In this document: positions 13,638 to 17,035 of the stretch, one piece after another | Layout: each line of letters begins with the position of its first letter | Position numbering within the stretch: the stretch's first letter is position 1 | NCBI GenBank assembly: GCA_051867925.1 | Contig: JBJDZI010000039.1 | Coordinates: 1-17,035, forward strand | DNA length: 17,035 nt | DNA from: CAKSQF01 sp051867925 | Lineage (GTDB): Bacteria; Bacillota; Clostridia; Oscillospirales; CAG-272 | Direction of reading: 5' to 3' | Made by a program: the position numbers and the translations under genes | The notes under the pieces: model-generated | Told to the model about the DNA's origin: nothing | What the model saw: only the letters and a program-made list of their open reading frames with translations | The model's database searches: none

Positions 13638-14704
13638 AAGCACTTGTCGCCATGAGCGGGGGCGTGGACAGCAGCGTTGCCGCCTATCTGACAAAGGCAA
13701 AGGGGTACGACTGCATCGGCTGTACCATGAAGCTATACGCCAACGAGGACGTGGGGCGTGGCGCACGCCGCACCTGTTGCGCGCTGGAGGATGTGGAGGA
13801 CGCGCGAAGCGTCGCCTATCGGCTGGGGATGCCCTACTACGTGTTCAATTTTACCGACAGTTTTCGGGTGAATGTCATCGAGCCCTTCGTGCGATCCTAT
13901 GAGACCGGGCTCACGCCCAATCCCTGCATCGACTGCAACCGCTATATGAAATTCGACAAACTCTATCAGCGGGCAAAGATTTTGGGCTGTGACGCCGTGG
14001 TGACAGGGCATTACGCCCGCATTGAGGAGAAAAACGGTCGATATTTGCTGAAAAAAGCCGCTGACGCGAGCAAGGATCAAAGCTATGTGTTATATTCTCT
14101 GACCCAAGAGCAGCTTGCGCACACGCTCTTCCCGCTGGGGAGTCTGCAAAAAAGCGAGGTGCGGCAGATCGCGCTGGAAAGGGGCTTTGGCAACGCCCAA
14201 AAGCCCGACAGTCAGGACATCTGTTTCGTGCCGGACGGGGATTACGCCGCTTTTTTGGAGCGTTACACGAAAAAAAACTATCCCGCAGGAGATTTTGTGT
14301 CCACCGACGGAGCGGTGCTGGGCAGACATCGGGGCATCGTCCGCTACACCGTAGGTCAGCGCAAAGGGCTTGGTCTGTCCTTCGGAGAGCCGATGTACGT
14401 TCAGCGGATCAACGCCGCCGACAACACCGTCACCCTTTGCAGGGAGCGGGAGTTGTATGCCACCGACGCGGTGGCGGGCGGTTTCCATTGGATTGCAGGG
14501 ACGGCTCCGCAAACCGAGTTTCGTTGTCAGGTGAAGGTGCGCTACCGTCAGCCCGAGGAATGGGCGACAGTCACGCCTTTGAACGAGCGCAGGGTGCAGA
14601 TCCGCTTTGACCGTCCGCGGCGGGCGATCACGCCGGGGCAGGCAGCTGTTCTGTACGACGGGGACACGGTTCTGGGCGGGGGCGTGATTTTGCCGCGTGC
14701 GTGA
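13634..14704 (+). CDS. mnmA: tRNA-specific 2-thiouridylase MnmA
   Basis: It activates U34 of tRNA Glu, Gln and Lys with ATP and inserts sulfur received from a cysteine desulfurase. With the GTG start at 13634 the protein has 356 residues, near the family norm. The PP-loop is MSGGVDSSVAA (7-17). The catalytic pair is C101 (NPCIDCNRYMKF) and C197 (SQDICFVPDGDY). GKDQSY-like DASKDQSYVLYSL (144-156) and VGQRKGLGL complete the family. I prefer GTG over a TTG at 13622 because it overlaps the nifU stop as GTGA and has GGGGA just upstream; the first ATG (13652) would cut into the PP-loop. Direct linkage to the sulfur donor gene nifS explains its place. Confidence 0.95.
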   Translation: MKALVAMSGGVDSSVAAYLTKAKGYDCIGCTMKLYANEDVGRGARRTCCALEDVEDARSVAYRLGMPYYVFNFTDSFRVNVIEPFVRSYETGLTPNPCIDCNRYMKFDKLYQRAKILGCDAVVTGHYARIEEKNGRYLLKKAADASKDQSYVLYSLTQEQLAHTLFPLGSLQKSEVRQIALERGFGNAQKPDSQDICFVPDGDYAAFLERYTKKNYPAGDFVSTDGAVLGRHRGIVRYTVGQRKGLGLSFGEPMYVQRINAADNTVTLCRERELYATDAVAGGFHWIAGTAPQTEFRCQVKVRYRQPEEWATVTPLNERRVQIRFDRPRRAITPGQAAVLYDGDTVLGGGVILPRA

Positions 14705-14707
14705 TTA

Positions 14708-14756
14708 TTTTCCGGAAAACCCTTGATTTTCTCGGAGAACTGTGCTACAATCAAGG
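14708..14756 (+). promoter_or_regulatory. Promoter of the Rrf2 gene with palindromes
   Basis: TTGATT (14723-14728), a 17-base spacer and TACAAT (14746-14751), preceded by TGC, form a promoter in the gap after mnmA. CCTTGATT (14721-14728) and AATCAAGG (14749-14756) form an 8-bp inverted repeat that brackets both boxes. A 12-bp perfect palindrome, TTTTCCGGAAAA, lies at 14708-14719. These are candidate control sites, different from the ACCT-N7-AGGT sites before metY. With no terminator after mnmA, the regulator could also be read from the main operon. Confidence 0.7.
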
Positions 14757-14783
14757 TTAATCATCCGAATCGGGAGGGAGTTT

Positions 14784-15203
14784 ATGATCATATCCACCAG
14801 AGGACGGTACGCTCTGCGCGTGATGATCGATCTTGCGGAAAACTCAAACGGAGAGTACATTGCCATGAAAAAGATCGCAGAGCGGCAGGGAATCTCGCTG
14901 AAATATTTAGAGCGGATTCTGCCCGTGCTGACCCAGAACGGAATCGTAGAAGGCATTCAGGGCAAAGGCGGCGGCTACCGTCTGACCCGCAGACCCGAGG
15001 AGTATCGGATCGGGGAGATCCTTCGGCTGACCGAAGGGGATCTGGCGCCCGTCTCCTGTCTGGAATGCGACGCGCCCCTTTGTGAAAAGCGGGAGGATTG
15101 CCGCACGCTCCCCATGTGGACGCACCTGCACGGACTGATTAGCGATTATTTGGACAGCGTGCGCCTCTCCGACCTGCTGAAGGTTGAGGGCGATCCGCGC
15201 TGA
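14784..15203 (+). CDS. Rrf2-family transcriptional regulator, IscR-like
   Basis: A 139-residue winged-helix DNA-binding protein of the Rrf2 family. The start MIISTRGRYALRVMIDLAEN, the recognition helix region ISLKYLERILPVL (37-49) and the wing GKGGGYRLTR (60-69) are typical. A cluster of four cysteines, C92, C95, C100 and C106, sits where IscR holds its [2Fe-2S] ligands (three cysteines in E. coli IscR), so it probably senses Fe-S or thiol state. The ATG at 14784 has GGGAGGGAG 4-8 bases upstream; an in-frame ATG-like start at 14742 lies in the promoter. It follows mnmA and probably controls the metY-mnmA cluster. CymR-type cysteine control is the alternative, but CymR lacks this cysteine cluster. 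Confidence 0.92.
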   Translation: MIISTRGRYALRVMIDLAENSNGEYIAMKKIAERQGISLKYLERILPVLTQNGIVEGIQGKGGGYRLTRRPEEYRIGEILRLTEGDLAPVSCLECDAPLCEKREDCRTLPMWTHLHGLISDYLDSVRLSDLLKVEGDPR

Positions 15204-15212
15204 CTTTTTGAA

Positions 15213-15246
15213 GCCGACGATGACACGAATGGCATCGTCGGTTTTT
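15213..15246 (+). terminator. Terminator of the sulfur/Fe-S cluster
   Basis: A 9-bp stem, CCGACGATG (15214-15222) with CATCGTCGG (15233-15241), is followed by five T bases, just after the Rrf2 stop codon. Confidence 0.88.
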
Positions 15247-15315
15247 CGTTTTGGGCAGCGTGCGTTTTCTTATCGGCGGCAGATGGCGACGCGATGCTGT
15301 TTTTCGCGTTTTTTC

Positions 15316-15344
15316 TTGACAAACGGCGCGCTTGGTGCTATACT
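15316..15344 (+). promoter_or_regulatory. Promoter of the second lipoprotein pair
   Basis: TTGACA (15316-15321), a 17-base spacer and TATACT (15339-15344), with TGC before the -10 box. GTGCTATACTGA is the same as in the promoters at 6439 and 7761. Confidence 0.9.
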
Positions 15345-15384
15345 GAGAACAGATCCCCTATTATTTACAAAAAGGATGGCTGTG

Positions 15385-16125
15385 ATGATGAAATCGAGCA
15401 AACTGCTCCCCTTGCTGATGGCAGGACTTTTGCTGACCGCCCCTCTGTTTGCCGCTTGCGGCGACCTCCCGGAAGCCGTCACCGATGACGGCGGCAGTGC
15501 TGACAGCGCGCTGAACCCCGCCCAGGTCTACGACACGCTCCTGCAGGCGGAGGATTTCGTCTTCATCAATGTGATGGATCGCAAGGTGACCGGAGCTACC
15601 GTTACCATGACCTATATGCTGGAAAAGGATGGCAACGTCATCCGCTACTCGGTGGCGCAGGATGCCGAGGACGACACCTACGATGCCTCCACGGTAATCT
15701 ACTACGATTTGGGGAAGAACATTTGCCTTGCCCCCAGCGGGGAAAGTTGGTATGTTCTGGAAGAATCGGAGGACATCAGCATTGCGGCTTTGATCGAAAA
15801 CTGCACGCTGACTAAGCTACTCTTTGACAGCGACCATTATAGCGTCAGCGGCGGCAAGTACACCATGCTCAAAGAGTCGATTCTCACCGCCATCGACAGC
15901 ACCACCGCCACGGTTTCGGGACAAATGACCGCCGACGGCGACACCTACACCTTCCAAGTGGTGACCAAAGAGGCGGGCAACACCGTCACCATGACCACCA
16001 AGGTGATCTTCCGCAAGGTCGGCGTGGCAATGCCCACTTACGATTCCGAACAGTCGCCAAGCAGCGGCGCCCCCCTGCCCGACGATACGCCCGAGGCTTC
16101 AGACGAGGGCGGCAACGCCCAATGA
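15385..16125 (+). CDS. Secreted lipoprotein of unknown function (copy 3)
   Basis: A 246-residue protein with the signal peptide MMKSSKLLPLLMAGLLLTAPLFAAC, lipidated at C25, followed by an acidic linker. The body has NPAQVYDTLLQAEDFVF, TVTMTYMLEKDGNVIRYS, STVIYYDLGKNICLAPSGESWYVLEES, LLFDSDHYSV and a threonine-rich beta-like region TYTFQVVTKEAGNTVTMTTKVIF. It ends in a proline/serine/acidic tail. Order of motifs and the YYD element resemble the pair at 6509-8736, more closely the next gene. Start choice: AAAAGGA lies 9 bases before the ATG at 15385; GTG 15382 and ATG 15376 are possible but worse spaced. It is first in a two-gene operon. Function unknown. Confidence 0.85.
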   Translation: MMKSSKLLPLLMAGLLLTAPLFAACGDLPEAVTDDGGSADSALNPAQVYDTLLQAEDFVFINVMDRKVTGATVTMTYMLEKDGNVIRYSVAQDAEDDTYDASTVIYYDLGKNICLAPSGESWYVLEESEDISIAALIENCTLTKLLFDSDHYSVSGGKYTMLKESILTAIDSTTATVSGQMTADGDTYTFQVVTKEAGNTVTMTTKVIFRKVGVAMPTYDSEQSPSSGAPLPDDTPEASDEGGNAQ

Positions 16126-16147
16126 CTCCCCACGAAAGGATTTTCCC

Positions 16148-16870
16148 ATGAAACGACTGCACAAACCGACCGCCTGCGCACTCCGTGCGCTATTACTCTG
16201 TGCGCTCTTGCTCTGCGCTCTCTTGATCTGCACCCTCCTGTCGGGATGCAAAAAAGAGCCGTCCTCCGGGATTCCCAACGGTGAAGAGCCTCCTGCCAGC
16301 ATTGGCTCCGAACCCTATACTCCCGAAGAGGTCTTTCTCCTCTTGACCAATGCCGAGGATGTCCGGCTGACCGTGATTTACACCGAGGTGGAGAAGGACG
16401 GGACTGTGGACATCACCGAATCCATCGTGGTGGAAAAAGACGGCGATCTGGTGAAGGCATCCCTTGCGGACAACGACGAGCAAAGCGTCTATTACTACGA
16501 TCTGCGCACCGCGCTGGGCTACGAGCAGAAGGATAACGGCGATTGGGAGAGTGTGTCTGTGGCGGAAACCATCCCCGACTGGGATGCCTGTCTGGATCAG
16601 GCATTTTCCATCGAGGGGATGAGCAGCCGCATCGATTGGCTGTTTTCCTCCGACACCTACAATGCATACGACCCCGAAACCGGGCGTTGCGTGATGAAGG
16701 AGGAGGAGATGCTCTCCTTCTTCGGCAGTAACTGGGATAGCATGACCGCCTATCTGATGCAAAGCGGCGACACCTACTACCTCTACATGACCACCACCGA
16801 CGATGTGGGCACCTTCATCTACGAAATGGTGATGGAATACACGGAGATTACTCTCACTCTACCGGGGTGA
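16148..16870 (+). CDS. Secreted lipoprotein of unknown function (copy 4)
   Basis: A 240-residue lipoprotein with lipobox LLSGC, lipidated at C34. The hydrophobic core of the signal peptide is a repeat of five residues: ALLLC, ALLLC, ALLIC, TLLSG (14-33). Then come a proline-rich linker and a body with YTPEEVFLLLTNAEDVRLTV, ESIVVEKDGDLVKAS, QSVYYYDLRTALGYEQKDNGDWESV and DTYYLYMTTTDDVGTFIYEMVMEYTE. These align in order with copy 3 (NPAQVYDTLLQAEDF, YMLEKDGNVIRYS, VIYYDLGKN, TYTFQVVTK), so the two are diverged paralogues. It starts 22 bases after copy 3 with AAAGGA upstream and shares its transcript. No named family is recognised. Confidence 0.83.
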   Translation: MKRLHKPTACALRALLLCALLLCALLICTLLSGCKKEPSSGIPNGEEPPASIGSEPYTPEEVFLLLTNAEDVRLTVIYTEVEKDGTVDITESIVVEKDGDLVKASLADNDEQSVYYYDLRTALGYEQKDNGDWESVSVAETIPDWDACLDQAFSIEGMSSRIDWLFSSDTYNAYDPETGRCVMKEEEMLSFFGSNWDSMTAYLMQSGDTYYLYMTTTDDVGTFIYEMVMEYTEITLTLPG

Positions 16871-16893
16871 ACTGATATGTTCGCAGAGCCAAG

Positions 16894-16943
16894 AGCCAAG
16901 GAAGTTGGATCGTTGCTCCGACATCCCACTCTCTTCCTTGGCT
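16894..16943. repeat. 11-bp inverted repeat after lipoprotein 4
   Basis: AGCCAAGGAAG (16894-16904) and CTTCCTTGGCT (16933-16943) are perfect inverted arms with a 28-base loop. It could end the lipoprotein transcript, but no T-run follows. TTCCTTGGCT also occurs at 8-17 of the window, again about 35-40 bases before a GGCAA/TTGCC hairpin. Confidence 0.65.
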
Positions 16944-16977
16944 GTGACTTCGTCGAAATCAAACACAAACCTATTAG

Positions 16978-16997
16978 GGCGGCAAGGATTTGCCGCC
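16978..16997 (-). repeat. GGCAA/TTGCC hairpin of the dispersed repeat (copy 3)
   Basis: GGCGGCAA (16978-16985) pairs with TTGCCGCC (16990-16997), loop GGAT. On the minus strand it is followed after about 12 bases by TGTTTGATTTCGACG, matching the TGTTTGATT that follows the hairpins at 56 and 6252. The rest of the window to 17035 holds no gene that I can see. Confidence 0.65.
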
Positions 16998-17035
16998 TTT
17001 CAGTCTGTCGAAAAAGTCTTTCAGAAAATCAAGAG

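Overview
The window looks like chromosomal DNA of a Gram-positive anaerobe of the Firmicutes, probably a gut-type member of the Clostridia. The grounds are family content (an L10 leader before rplJ, an Rrf2 regulator beside nifS/nifU/mnmA, GTP-type PEP carboxykinase, several small lipoproteins), AGGAGG-type ribosome binding sites, and promoters of near-consensus sigma-70/sigma-A form with exact 17-base spacers. Coding DNA is fairly GC-rich and intergenic DNA is AT-rich and full of hairpins. The taxonomic placement is inference. I see no phage, insertion sequence, CRISPR array, tRNA or rRNA gene.

Layout. 1-219: hairpin-rich repeat DNA. 220-771 (-): hypoxanthine phosphoribosyltransferase. 1134-2456 (+): a CPA2-type cation/proton antiporter with its own consensus promoter. 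2457-2882: non-coding, with stacked hairpins and a 131-bp imperfect palindrome. 2883-3957 (-): rplL and rplJ (L7/L12 and L10) with promoter, L10 leader, attenuator-like hairpin and terminator; this pair is detached from the usual rplKA and rpoBC neighbours. 4383-6167 (+): GTP-dependent PEP carboxykinase. 6168-6508: repeat DNA. 6509-7465 and 7831-8736 (+): two tandemly duplicated lipoprotein genes, each with its own copy of promoter and terminator; the second ends early at a TGA followed by an in-frame remnant of the tail.

8868-15203 (+) is the most interesting block. It holds a sulfur and Fe-S supply cluster: metY (O-acetylhomoserine sulfhydrylase), cysK (cysteine synthase), an HD-domain hydrolase, nifS/iscS (cysteine desulfurase), nifU/iscU (scaffold), mnmA (tRNA 2-thiouridylase) and an Rrf2/IscR-like regulator. 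Together they make cysteine or homocysteine from sulfide, strip sulfur from cysteine, and route it to Fe-S clusters and tRNA thiolation. The metY promoter is bracketed by two ACCT-N7-AGGT operator-like sites. The transcript then carries a 19-codon leader ORF with a good ribosome binding site, ending Arg-Met-Cys-stop, whose 3' end can pair with the metY ribosome-binding region. This looks like a translation-attenuation switch reading cysteine (and perhaps methionine) charging, layered on Rrf2 control.

15385-16870 (+): two more lipoprotein genes in an operon, distantly resembling the earlier pair. 16871-17035: inverted repeats of the same kinds as at the start of the window. A modular hairpin repeat family recurs at 1-190, 2457-2540, 6180-6300 and 16930-17000.
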